Part shown: positions 44,768 through 53,303 of the stretch, in pieces
How the letters are laid out: each line of letters starts with the position of its first letter
How positions within the stretch are numbered: the stretch's first letter is position 1
Origin: Paucimonas lemoignei
GTDB lineage: Bacteria > Pseudomonadota > Gammaproteobacteria > Burkholderiales > Burkholderiaceae_D
Direction of reading: 5' to 3'
NCBI RefSeq assembly: GCF_004342585.1
Contig: NZ_SLZQ01000003.1
Location: 62,001 to 126,000 of the forward strand
DNA: 64,000 nt
Notes under the pieces: generated by a model
Told to the model about the DNA's origin: nothing
Database searches by the model: none
The model's input: only the letters and a program-made list of their open reading frames with translations
Made by a program: the position numbers and the translations under genes

Positions 44768-45592
44768 ATGAGGCCATTTCTTCGAATGCCACGCGGCTGG
44801 TTTTGCCTGCTTTTGCTGCCGGTTTTTATCCTGGCATTGCCTGCTCATGCGGGCAATATCTCCTTTAATCTGACGATCAACGGCAATCGGCTGTTACTCA
44901 GCAATCAGGGCGATAGCCCGGCATTCGATCCCGTCGTGATGCGCCTGCTGGATAATGGCCACTGGGAAGTGCTGCCGCCAGCGGCAGGCAGTCCAACCCC
45001 CGTGGAATTCAGGCCGCAAGCCCAGGCGGAAATGGTATGGACCGAGCAACCTGCGCCGCCTTCGCCGGCGTCTCTCGAGACCTTGCGCCCGGTGATGGTG
45101 CGGTTCTTCGACCAGGCTGGCGCCAGCTTTGGCCAGATTTCCTTTTTCAACCAGCCGCAACCAGCCGGCAGCGATTTGATCCTGGACGCGGGTTACGAGC
45201 ATGGCAAACTGCGGATTGCTCCGCCCAAGAATCCCGAACACAAAGTTAGCTGGCTGGTATGGGCGCAGGAAGAAGGCATCGCCGCCCTGACCGACAGCTT
45301 GACGACGCCTCAGCCACAACCCGATGCCTTGCGCATCCAGTGGGGAAAGGATAGCAAGGAGCAAAACCTGGATTTGGGCAAAGGCTTGCCGACCGCATTC
45401 CTGCTGCACGAAACGCCGCAGGGCTTGCGACTGCAAGTCGTGCCGACCGGCCGGGCGCCAGGGCGTCAGCAACGCACTGCCTGGCTGGATCGGGGCGACC
45501 GATTCCGTAGCGCCGCCATGATCGCGCTGCTGGCCGGGCTGGCGCTGCTGGCCTGGCACGTGGCCGGCACCCGCCAACGACACAGTATCTAA
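44768..45592 (+). CDS. Exported or membrane-anchored protein of unknown function in the Gtr-like cluster
   Basis: I do not recognise this 274-residue protein. It has a signal peptide (WFCLLLLPVFILALPAHAG) and a Pro-rich, beta-looking body (SFNLTINGNRLLLSNQGDSPAFDPVVMRLL; VRFFDQAGASFGQISFF). A C-terminal membrane helix (SAAMIALLAGLALLAWHVAG) is followed by a short basic tail, so it probably faces the periplasm. It begins 78 nt after gtrA and ends 11 nt before the large membrane protein, so it belongs to that operon. Confidence 0.75.
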   Translation: MRPFLRMPRGWFCLLLLPVFILALPAHAGNISFNLTINGNRLLLSNQGDSPAFDPVVMRLLDNGHWEVLPPAAGSPTPVEFRPQAQAEMVWTEQPAPPSPASLETLRPVMVRFFDQAGASFGQISFFNQPQPAGSDLILDAGYEHGKLRIAPPKNPEHKVSWLVWAQEEGIAALTDSLTTPQPQPDALRIQWGKDSKEQNLDLGKGLPTAFLLHETPQGLRLQVVPTGRAPGRQQRTAWLDRGDRFRSAAMIALLAGLALLAWHVAGTRQRHSI

Positions 45593-45603
45593 CCATAATA
45601 AAA

Positions 45604-48207
45604 ATGAATAAGACACGACCAGTTCCATTTCCTCGATCGCTAAGGAACATCGGCTGGATTGCCGATGTGTTGTTTACTTTGGTTTGCGCAGGCTTGATTG
45701 CCTCGGTGCTGGGTGTGGCCTTCCTCAATTCGGGAAATTGGCCGACTGGCGGCGACGCTGCCTCGCATCTGCTGTACGCCAAGCTGTATGCCGACGACCT
45801 GCTGTTTTCCGGCCAGATCCTGCCATGGATGCCGGAAGTATTCGGCGGCATGCCCTTCCTTTCCTATTATTTTCCGCTGCCCTTCATTGTCATGGCATGC
45901 CTGTCCAAGTTCACGGGATTGGCGGTCGCCTTCAAGTGGGGCTCGTTCCTGGCTGCCATGGTGATGCCGGGCGCGGTCTTCGCCGCCAGCCGGCGCTGGC
46001 TGGGATTCTCCTGGCTCGCTTCCATGTTCGGCGCGCTGGGCGCATTGGCCTTCCTGGTGCATGAACAGAATTCGATCTGGGGCGGCAACCTGCTCTCCAC
46101 GCTCGCCGGAGAATTCGCCTACAGCTACGGCATGCTGTTTGCGCTGCTGTCGATGATGGCATGGGCACGCGCCGTCACGCTGCAGCGCGGCTGGCTGCTG
46201 GCGGCATTGCTGGAAGCGGCGAGCGGTTTTTCGCATGGCTTTCCACTGCTGATCCTGGGCTTTTCCAGTTTCCTGCTGCTGCTCGATTGCGGCGCGGCCG
46301 GCCCCGAGCGGGCAGCGCGTCTCAAGCGCACCTTCTTCATGCTGATGGCAGGGCATGCGCTAGCTTTCGCGCTATTGGGCGGCTGGCTGTGGCCGATGAT
46401 GGAAATGCATAGCCTGACCATTCCCAACGATGCATCCTTTCCGCTCGGCGGATGGCAAGATTTGCTGCCGGTGACGCTCTGGCCGGTGCTGGGCGGTGGT
46501 GCGCTCGGATTGGCACTGGTCGTCCTGCCATGGGTGCGGCGCGGCTGGGAAAGCGGTCAGCGGCGCGCATTATGCTATTTCATCGGCGCCGCCGGCCTGG
46601 CTGCGGTGGCGTTCATCGCCGGCGACCGGCTGGGCGTTGCGGATATCCGCTTCTTTCCGCTGGTCTGGCTGTTTGGCGCGGTTGCCTGCGGCTGGCTGCT
46701 GGGTCAATCGCTGTACGCATTGAGCGGCACTGGCAACGCCGATGTGACGCTCGTCTCCGCGCGCGTTTTGCTGGCAACCGCTGCCGCGCTTGGCATGCTG
46801 GGCTGGCTCGGCCCGAATATCCAGAAAGCGCCGGACTGGGGCTTGTGGAATCACTCCGGACTGGATGCCAAACCGCAATGGCATAATCTGACGCGCCTGT
46901 TTCCTGCCATGAGCGGCAACCTGTGGAGCCCGCGCTTGGCTTTCGAGCATGACCCGGACAATAACGATCTTGGCTCGACCCGTTCGCTGGAAGCGCTGCC
47001 CATGTTCCTCAACCACCGCCCGGTGCTGGAAGGCTTGTACATGGAATCCGCCGTGCTGGGGCCGGCGATCTACCAGGTGCAGTCGGAGATCTCGACGCGA
47101 CCCTCTTCGCCGCTGGTGCGTTTCCCGAGCGGCAGCCTGGACCCGGAATTCGCCGCGCGGCATTTGAATTTCCTGCATGCGGACACCATCCTGCTGCGCA
47201 GCGACGGCGCCAAAACCGCGATCGAAAATAGCGGTCATTTCACCAAGACGGCGGAAGCGCCGCCGTTTGCCCTGTATCGCGTGAAGAATTTCGACAGCCG
47301 CATGGCACAGGTGGTGACCCAACCACTGCAGCTGCGGCCGCAAAAAGAATGGATGCAGGATGCCTTTGCCTGGTTCCGCACCCGCAGCCGTTTCGACAAC
47401 TACCTGCCGGTATATGGCAAGGATTTGGCGATCAAGCCGCACCAGGGCGCCGCGCCGGCAGTGCGCGAAATATCTTTGACACGCAATGAGCTCGTGTTTG
47501 AAACTGATGCCGTCGGCAGCCCGCATCTGATCAAGATGGCGTATCACCCGCGCTGGCACCTCACGACAAAGGGCAGCATGCATATTGCCGGCCCGGGCTT
47601 CATGCTGGTGGTGCCGCAGGAAAAACAGATCCGCCTGGAATATGGTCATACCCTGGTCGGCAAGCTCGGCATGGTTGCGACGACGATCGGCTTCTTGATG
47701 ACCGCTTTCCTGCTCTGGCGCGCGCGCAGGACTGTTGCGGCAGGCAGCCCGGCTGCTCCTGTTTCCGCCCCAATCGGCCTGCGCGGCTGGATTCCGTTGG
47801 TTGCGTGCTGGCTACTGCTGCTCGTGGCGGGAATTTATTTGGGTCTCAACTCGCCGGAACGGGTGTATATGGCCGGATGGGAAGCGATGAATGCCAACCG
47901 CTATGCCGAAGCAAGCGAGAAATTCCAGCGCGCCTTCGTCTTGCGCAAGCCGCCCGCCAAGAAAGAAGAAGCGCTGTTCTGGCACGCCAAGTCCAATGAA
48001 CTCGCCGGCAAACGCACGCAAGCCAAGGCCGGCTATCGCGAGTTGATCGACACTTATCATGGCTTCTGGGTGCCGGAAGCCATGTACACCTATATTCTCC
48101 TTGAGTGGGAAGATGGCAATCGTGAAGCGATCAAGCCCTATGCGCAGCGACTCCGTGAGGAATACCCGAACAACAAATGGACTCAAAAGCTGGACGAACT
48201 CAAATGA
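45604..48207 (+). CDS. Large polytopic membrane protein with C-terminal repeat region (PTPS-related/GT-C-like)
   Basis: The 867-residue protein has about ten or more membrane helices in its first half. The N-terminal loop PTGGDAASHLLYAKLYADDLLFSGQILPWMPEVFGGMPFLSYYFP resembles the 6-pyruvoyl-tetrahydropterin-synthase-related membrane family and GT-C glycosyltransferases with an acidic first loop. A long periplasmic part follows, then two more helices (LVGKLGMVATTIGFLMTAFLLW; IPLVACWLLLLVAGIYLGL) and a TPR-like tail (YMAGWEAMNANRYAEASEKFQRAFVLRKPP). It could transfer the lipid-linked sugar onto a surface acceptor. It overlaps the next gene by 4 nt. Confidence 0.78.
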   Translation: MNKTRPVPFPRSLRNIGWIADVLFTLVCAGLIASVLGVAFLNSGNWPTGGDAASHLLYAKLYADDLLFSGQILPWMPEVFGGMPFLSYYFPLPFIVMACLSKFTGLAVAFKWGSFLAAMVMPGAVFAASRRWLGFSWLASMFGALGALAFLVHEQNSIWGGNLLSTLAGEFAYSYGMLFALLSMMAWARAVTLQRGWLLAALLEAASGFSHGFPLLILGFSSFLLLLDCGAAGPERAARLKRTFFMLMAGHALAFALLGGWLWPMMEMHSLTIPNDASFPLGGWQDLLPVTLWPVLGGGALGLALVVLPWVRRGWESGQRRALCYFIGAAGLAAVAFIAGDRLGVADIRFFPLVWLFGAVACGWLLGQSLYALSGTGNADVTLVSARVLLATAAALGMLGWLGPNIQKAPDWGLWNHSGLDAKPQWHNLTRLFPAMSGNLWSPRLAFEHDPDNNDLGSTRSLEALPMFLNHRPVLEGLYMESAVLGPAIYQVQSEISTRPSSPLVRFPSGSLDPEFAARHLNFLHADTILLRSDGAKTAIENSGHFTKTAEAPPFALYRVKNFDSRMAQVVTQPLQLRPQKEWMQDAFAWFRTRSRFDNYLPVYGKDLAIKPHQGAAPAVREISLTRNELVFETDAVGSPHLIKMAYHPRWHLTTKGSMHIAGPGFMLVVPQEKQIRLEYGHTLVGKLGMVATTIGFLMTAFLLWRARRTVAAGSPAAPVSAPIGLRGWIPLVACWLLLLVAGIYLGLNSPERVYMAGWEAMNANRYAEASEKFQRAFVLRKPPAKKEEALFWHAKSNELAGKRTQAKAGYRELIDTYHGFWVPEAMYTYILLEWEDGNREAIKPYAQRLREEYPNNKWTQKLDELK

Positions 48208-49193
48208 ACTCGACCATCCCTGCCACACCCGAACTCAGCGTTATCGTCCCCGCCTTCAACGAAGCAGAAGGTTTAGCAGCCTTTCTCGCGCAATTGTTTG
48301 GCGTACTGGCGACGTGCAGCGACAGTTATGAAGTCTGGGTAGTGGATGACGGCAGCCGCGATGCGACCTGGGAGCGCCTGCGCGGTGAACTGGCGCGTTA
48401 CCCGCAACTGCATGGCTTGCGCTTCACCCGCAATTTCGGCAAGGAAGCCGCGATTCTGGCCGGCCTGCGCCAGGTGCGCGGGCGCGCCGTCGTGGTCATG
48501 GATTCCGATGGCCAACACCCGCCTTCGCTGCTGCCGCAGATGCTCGACCTGTGGCGCAGCGGCAAAGCGCAAATCGTGGCGGCGCAAAAAGCCAATCGCG
48601 ATACCGACAGCTGGCTGGCGCGCCTCAACGCCCGCTTGTTCAATGGCTTGATGCATACCCTTACCGGGCTCGATCTCGAAGGCGCCTCCGATTTTCGGCT
48701 GTTGGACCGGCGCGTGGTCGATACGCTGCTGGCTTTCCCGGAAAAGATTCGCTTCTTCCGCGGCATGACCGTTTGGACGGGATTTACCACGGTGCCCTTG
48801 GCCTTCGATGTGGCGCCACGGATCGCCGGCAGCAGCCAGTGGAGCACAGCGCAGCTGATGCGCCTAGCCGTCACGGCGATTACTTCCTATAGCGCCAAGC
48901 CGCTGTCGATCGTGTTCCGTCTCGGCCTGTTCGGCATGCTGGCTGCTTTCCTGCTATTACTGCAGGCGGTCTACTCGTGGTTTACGCACGTCGCCGTGTC
49001 GGGATGGACATCGATGACTGTGGTCGTGCTGTTCTTCGGTTCCGCCAACCTGCTTGGCATCGGTATCCTGGGCGCGTATCTGGCGCAGATCTTCGATGAA
49101 ATCAAAGGCCGCCCCGAATTCCTGGTCGGTGAAATTTTGCCTGCGCCGGCTATCACAACTCAACACGACATCACGGCTAGCAAAACTATTTAA
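48204..49193 (+). CDS. GT2 glycosyltransferase, GtrB/DPM1-like
   Basis: The 329-residue enzyme has a GT-A domain: LSVIVPAFNEAEGLAAFLAQL, VWVVDDGSRD, AAILAGLRQVRGRAVVVMDSDGQHPP (metal-binding DxD) and FFRGMTVWTGFTT. Two C-terminal membrane helices follow (LGLFGMLAAFLLLLQAVYSW and TVVVLFFGSANLLGIGILGAYLAQI). This is the layout of polyprenyl-phosphate glucosyl/mannosyl transferases (GtrB). Its product would be flipped by the GtrA protein at 44297. Its ATG overlaps the upstream stop. Confidence 0.92.
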   Translation: MNSTIPATPELSVIVPAFNEAEGLAAFLAQLFGVLATCSDSYEVWVVDDGSRDATWERLRGELARYPQLHGLRFTRNFGKEAAILAGLRQVRGRAVVVMDSDGQHPPSLLPQMLDLWRSGKAQIVAAQKANRDTDSWLARLNARLFNGLMHTLTGLDLEGASDFRLLDRRVVDTLLAFPEKIRFFRGMTVWTGFTTVPLAFDVAPRIAGSSQWSTAQLMRLAVTAITSYSAKPLSIVFRLGLFGMLAAFLLLLQAVYSWFTHVAVSGWTSMTVVVLFFGSANLLGIGILGAYLAQIFDEIKGRPEFLVGEILPAPAITTQHDITASKTI

Positions 49194-49275
49194 CTACCAT
49201 AAAGCTTTATCGAGTGGCAGACAGATAGCCGGGCCACTTTTAAAGTGTTGTCGCCCCATACCACCGGTAACTTGG

Positions 49276-49307
49276 CATAAAAAAAGCGGATCCATTGGAT
49301 CCGCTTT
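49276..49307 (-). terminator. Rho-independent terminator of PHA depolymerase B
   Basis: An 11-bp stem, AAAGCGGATCC (49283–49293) with GGATCCGCTTT (49297–49307), has a 3-nt loop. On the minus strand it runs into seven T, 41 nt after the depolymerase B stop. On the plus strand only GCTTTGG follows, so termination of the GT2 transcript would be weaker. Its stem closely matches the terminator at 51892–51925. Confidence 0.86.
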
Positions 49308-49347
49308 GCTTTGGTGCGCGCCGCAACAGCGCGCTCCATGTTGCCTA

Positions 49348-50649
49348 TTACGGGCAAGTAGTGTCGATGACGTAGTAATTGGTACCGGTCTTACGCAGCT
49401 TGCTGGTGTAGAAGGTGTTGTTCAGCCCCATCTTCTGGTTCGAACCGTTGGTATATGCATAGCCACCGGTGTCATGAGCACGACCAGCCGTCACGTGCGC
49501 GTAGTTGCTCGAGTTGTAGCAAGCGCCTGCAGTTGTCGTCGTGGTGGATGCAGTAGTTGTAGTGGAAACCTTGGTGGTCGTGGTTGAAGCCTTAGTCGTG
49601 GTGGTTCCTGCCGACGTAGTCGTAGTGGTGCCAGCCGACGTGGTCGTGGTGGTGCCGCTACCGCCGATCAATCCCCAGAACTTGGCAACGTAATAGCTCG
49701 AGCAGATATTCACATCGAGGATATAGGCGCCAGCGGTGCCGCATTGCAGGGAGCCGGTGCCCGGATCAACCGGAGTGCCATGACCCATGCCGGTGATGGT
49801 ATAGGTTTCCACGAGCGCATTACCGCTGGCATCCTTGTACACCTTGTGCGGGAAGCCGGCCACCGTGTCGCTTACGTCTGCGGTTTGGTCGATGCCATGG
49901 TAGTTGGTCCACTGCTCCACTTCTTCGACCTGATTGGATTGCTTGACGGTATAGTCAGCATCGCCGTGCCAGATCGATACGATCGGCTTACGGCCGGTAT
50001 AGCCGCTGTAGCCGCCGCGCGCCAGGTCGCCCCAGGCAGCCGGAGTTTTATCCACGCCCGGGCTCATGCAGGTGAACGCATTGGTCATCGAAGTCGCGCA
50101 CTTGTACGGACCGCCCGAAAAAGGCGCGCCGCCGGCAAAGACGTCGGGATAAGTAGCCAACATGACGTTGACCATGTAACCGCCCGCCGACAGGCCTGTG
50201 ACATACACACGATTCGTATCGATCGAGTGGTCTGCCTTCATCTTGTCGACCATTTGCTTGATCGACAGGGCTTCGCCCTGGCCGCGCGCGATGTCGCCGG
50301 GCTCGAACCAGTTGAAGCACTTGTTCTGATTATTGCTGCTTTGCTGTTCCGGATACACCACATAGAACTTGTAGGTGTTGGCGAGCTGGGTCCAGCCGGT
50401 GGCTTCATAGGCAGAGGCGCTCTGGGTGCAACCATGCATGGCGATGACCAGCGGCGCATTGGCCGGCATGCTGGACGGCACATGCTTGTACATCAGAAGA
50501 TTGCCGGGGTTCGAGCCGAAGCCGGTTACCTGGGTCGCAGCGAGAGCCGAGGATGCGCTCATTGCCAGCAAGGGTGCTGCCGCAAGGAGAAGCCCGCGCT
50601 TGAGGAACAGCGAGAATTTCGAAGATTGTGTGGTCTGACTTGACATCAT
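49348..50649 (-). CDS. Secreted PHA depolymerase / feruloyl-esterase-like hydrolase B (type 1-like)
   Basis: The 433-residue precursor has a signal peptide (SLFLKRGLLLAAAPLLAMSASSALA). The catalytic domain is the LpqC/PHB-depolymerase type 1 family: GNLLMYKHVPSSMPANAPLVIAMHGCTQSASAY, YVTGLSAGGYMVNVMLATYPDVFAGGA (G-L-S-A-G, Ser154), SIWHGDADYTV (Asp230 or 232) and TGMGHGTPVDP (His290). A Thr-rich linker (about 333–375) leads to a 57-residue C-terminal domain starting CYNSSNYAHVTAGRAH, shared with depolymerases A and C. AGGAG lies 6 nt before the ATG at 50649. It is divergent from the LuxR-type gene. Confidence 0.88.
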   Translation of the reverse strand: MMSSQTTQSSKFSLFLKRGLLLAAAPLLAMSASSALAATQVTGFGSNPGNLLMYKHVPSSMPANAPLVIAMHGCTQSASAYEATGWTQLANTYKFYVVYPEQQSSNNQNKCFNWFEPGDIARGQGEALSIKQMVDKMKADHSIDTNRVYVTGLSAGGYMVNVMLATYPDVFAGGAPFSGGPYKCATSMTNAFTCMSPGVDKTPAAWGDLARGGYSGYTGRKPIVSIWHGDADYTVKQSNQVEEVEQWTNYHGIDQTADVSDTVAGFPHKVYKDASGNALVETYTITGMGHGTPVDPGTGSLQCGTAGAYILDVNICSSYYVAKFWGLIGGSGTTTTTSAGTTTTTSAGTTTTKASTTTTKVSTTTTASTTTTTAGACYNSSNYAHVTAGRAHDTGGYAYTNGSNQKMGLNNTFYTSKLRKTGTNYYVIDTTCP

Positions 50650-51072
50650 AAATGTCTCCTGAATATTTTTTATGTGATCTACTTTTAAGGGTTGGCTTTT
50701 CGCTCTTGTAAAATCTTGTTGCCAATACCGCCACAATCTTTCACCTCACGGATATTGAGGTTATGATTGAAAACCGGCTGCGTACTGTGATCCTTCGATT
50801 TTTGGCTTAGCAACATTTGCCAACAAGTTTCGCCTTTACGACAATTAAAATATTGCGATAAGCCAATAAATTCATCATAGTAAACGGTATAAGACTAGAC
50901 AACGGGCCATTTGGCCAGCCGCCAAATGTGCTGCTAAGCAGCAAAATAGCCCGAATAAAATTCGAAAAAGCCCATTAAAAGGATCAAAGAGCAGCGCAGC
51001 AAAGACGAGCGCGCAGCCTTTAAAAAATGGCGCGAGTCATAAAAAAATTTAAGCCGGAAACGGAGACAGGCA
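50650..51072. promoter_or_regulatory. Divergent control region between depolymerase B and the LuxR-type gene
   Basis: These 423 AT-rich bases contain two adjacent inverted repeats: CATTTGGC/GCCAAATG (50908–50928, 5-nt loop) and TGCTGC/GCAGCA (50929–50943, 3-nt loop). Together they form a back-to-back hairpin block about 130 nt before the LuxR start. They could be regulator sites or leader structures. No clear sigma70 pair was found. Confidence 0.5.
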
Positions 51073-51849
51073 TTGGAAACGGAGATGGACGCGCTTGCGC
51101 AGGCGACGGAATTGGGGGTCGATCCCGGCCTGCTAATGAATATTATCGTGCGCTCGACCGCAGTCGCCGACTCGCAAGCTCTCCTGACACTACTGAACAA
51201 CGAAGTGCAGAGCGTCTTGCACCAGGATGTCATGGTATGCGGCGTAGGCGGCGTCAGCCCTAAGGGCAGCTACGCCCATAAGGTGCTGCATCATAGTTAT
51301 CCCCCTGCTTACTTTGAGGATCTGGTCAGTGCCGAAGGCCGGGTTGACAGCCCGTTGATGCAGCGCTGGCGAGAAAAGCAGGAGCCGGTGTTTTTCCAGA
51401 GCGGGCGCGACGATGCGCAATATCCTGCCGACTGGGTGCGGATTTTTAACAAGTACCAGCTGCGCAATACCGTCGCCCATGGCGTGCTCGATGTGCAGCG
51501 CACGCTGTCGTCGTATTTCATCTTTTCGCGCATCCCCGGCGAAGTTGGGCCGCGCGAAGTCTTCATCATGAAGATGATCACGCCGCACCTGCATCTGGCA
51601 TTGGTGCGCGCCCTGACAACGGTGCAGGAATTCAGCCATTTGACGGCGCCGAATGAAGCGCTGAGCGATCGCCAGAAGCAGATCCTGCGCTGGATTAACG
51701 AAGGCAAGACCAACTGGGAAATCGCGCAAATCCTCGAAATGACGGAAAAGAATGTGAAGTACCACATCGAGCAGATTTTCTCGAAATTGCAGGTGAGGAA
51801 TCGCACGCAGGCTGTCGCCAAAGCGATGCTGCTGGGCTTGCTGTTCTAG
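51073..51849 (+). CDS. LuxR-type transcriptional regulator (EpsA-like)
   Basis: The 258-residue protein has a C-terminal LuxR/GerE helix-turn-helix (LSDRQKQILRWINEGKTNWEIAQILEMTEKNVKYHIEQIFSKLQVRNRTQAVAKA). The N-terminal region (PPAYFEDLVSAEGRVDSPLMQRW … YQLRNTVAHGVLDVQRTLSSYFIFSRIPG) is not a receiver or a clear autoinducer-binding domain and most resembles EpsA-type regulators, which I call with reserve. Start is a TTG at 51073 with ACGGAG upstream; the ATG at 51085 (MDALAQATEL) is the alternative. It sits between two depolymerase genes and ends at a bidirectional terminator. Confidence 0.8.
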   Translation: METEMDALAQATELGVDPGLLMNIIVRSTAVADSQALLTLLNNEVQSVLHQDVMVCGVGGVSPKGSYAHKVLHHSYPPAYFEDLVSAEGRVDSPLMQRWREKQEPVFFQSGRDDAQYPADWVRIFNKYQLRNTVAHGVLDVQRTLSSYFIFSRIPGEVGPREVFIMKMITPHLHLALVRALTTVQEFSHLTAPNEALSDRQKQILRWINEGKTNWEIAQILEMTEKNVKYHIEQIFSKLQVRNRTQAVAKAMLLGLLF

Positions 51850-51891
51850 AAGTGCGACTTTAAGCGACTCGACGCGACGTTGCTGTCCAAT

Positions 51892-51925
51892 AAAAAAAGC
51901 GGATCTGATTCGATCCGCTTTTTTT
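51892..51925. terminator. Bidirectional terminator between the LuxR-type gene and depolymerase C
   Basis: A perfect 14-bp inverted repeat, seven A then GCGGATC (51892–51905) and GATCCGC then seven T (51912–51925), has a 6-nt loop. It gives a U-run on both strands and serves the convergent genes ending at 51849 and 52002. Confidence 0.92.
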
Positions 51926-52001
51926 ATTACTGACTCCCTGCCATTCGAGGCAGCCAAACGATATGCCGTCGGCTGCCCCGCTTCCGTCTACCCGTGCCTG
52001 C

Positions 52002-53303
52002 TTACGGGCAGGTACCGATCACGTAATAACCAGGGCTGGTTTGCTTGAGCGTGCTGGTGTAGAAGGTATTGTTCAGCCCCATATTCTGGTTCGAACCGTT
52101 GGCCAGGGCATAGCCGCTACTGTTATGCGCCCGCCCAGCCGTCACATGCGCATAGTTGCTGGAGGTGTAGCAAGTCGCCGCTACCGTGGTGGTCGTGCTG
52201 GAGGCGGTAGTGGTCGTGGTGGCCGCGGTGGTGGTCGTGCCGGCGGCAGTGGTAGTAGTGGTGCCTCCTGCCGTGGTGGTTGTCGTTCCACCGCCGCTGC
52301 CTGCGCGGATGTTGTTGGTGAAGAAGTAATCCATCACGAACAGCGGATAATTCACGTATTGGCTAGTGACGTAGTTGGTGTTCTGTCCGCCAGTGCCCGC
52401 GGGCCAGGCATGACTCATGCCGCTGACCGACAATTCATGCGTACGCACCCGGCCACTACTGTCCTTGTAGGTCGTGTTGGTGCCGCCGGTTGCTACTGAC
52501 GTGCTGGCTTGCTTGGTGAAGGTGCCGCCGTAAATCTGGCGCATCGCATCCATCATCAATGGGTTGTACCCTGGAGCGACCGTGAAATCGCTGGTGCCCC
52601 AAACGACGCCGGCAATTTGCGTGGAAAAGTAGCTGGAGTTGCTGCCAGCCAGCGACAGGCAATTATTCTTCGCATTGGTGGCGGTATAACCAGACGGCAC
52701 GGCGCCAATTTGCAGCGTGGTGGTGCCTGGAGTCGGGCCGGCATTGGAGGCCCAGCCAGCGAACACGTCCGGAGCGATACAACCCAGCACGATGGTTTCA
52801 CCGCCGCCCGAGGACAAGCCGGTCACATATACCTGGTTCGGGTCGATCTCATACTGCGGGTCATTCTTGAAACGGTTGATCAAGTCGAGCAGCACGTATT
52901 CGTGGCCCGTGCTGCGGCTATGGCTGGTGCGGGAATAATCCCAGCAGTGCTGGCTGGAGACATTGCCGGTGGCATTCGGTGCGAGAATCACGGCACCATA
53001 CTGGTCGGCGGCGGCTTTCCAGTTATAGCCATTGTCGCCATTGTTGATCACGTCGCCGGAAGCGGTCTGGGCGCAGCCGTGCAAGACCAGCACCAGCGCG
53101 CGCTTGCCGTTGGCATGGACCGGTTGCGTGGCCGGCCAATAGTAAAAGCCGGTCAGATTGCCGCCATTGACGGAATCGGCCGCCCAGGTTTGCTGGCTCG
53201 ACCAAGCGCCTGGCCCGGCGGTGGCAGCCTGGGTGGCAAACGGGGCGAGCAATGCTGCAGAAATGACGCCGAGCTTGAAAGCGGCCTTCAAAGTGTTTCT
53301 CAT
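52002..53303 (-). CDS. Secreted PHA/PHB depolymerase C (type 2-like catalytic domain)
   Basis: The 433-residue precursor has a signal peptide (LGVISAALLAPFATQAAT). Its catalytic domain parallels depolymerase A: LVLVLHGCAQTASGDVINNG, YVTGLSSGGGETIVLGCIAPDVFAGWASNAGP (G-L-S-S-G, Ser164), WGTSDFTVAPGYN (Asp239) and SGMSHAWPAG (His298). It has the longest Thr-rich linker (about 338–375) and a 56-residue C-terminal domain starting CYTSSNYAHVTAGRAH and ending GTCP. GGAGACAAG precedes the ATG at 53303. A and C are thus paralogues, about 40 kb apart, while B differs in its catalytic domain. Confidence 0.87.
   Translation of the reverse strand: MRNTLKAAFKLGVISAALLAPFATQAATAGPGAWSSQQTWAADSVNGGNLTGFYYWPATQPVHANGKRALVLVLHGCAQTASGDVINNGDNGYNWKAAADQYGAVILAPNATGNVSSQHCWDYSRTSHSRSTGHEYVLLDLINRFKNDPQYEIDPNQVYVTGLSSGGGETIVLGCIAPDVFAGWASNAGPTPGTTTLQIGAVPSGYTATNAKNNCLSLAGSNSSYFSTQIAGVVWGTSDFTVAPGYNPLMMDAMRQIYGGTFTKQASTSVATGGTNTTYKDSSGRVRTHELSVSGMSHAWPAGTGGQNTNYVTSQYVNYPLFVMDYFFTNNIRAGSGGGTTTTTAGGTTTTTAAGTTTTAATTTTTASSTTTTVAATCYTSSNYAHVTAGRAHNSSGYALANGSNQNMGLNNTFYTSTLKQTSPGYYVIGTCP

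Noticed and set aside
52190-52310. Short-period repeats of GTGGTCGT type, also near 49540–49670 and 12290–12350
   Set aside because: These encode the poly-Thr linkers of the depolymerases. They are in-frame coding repeats, not a CRISPR array or satellite.
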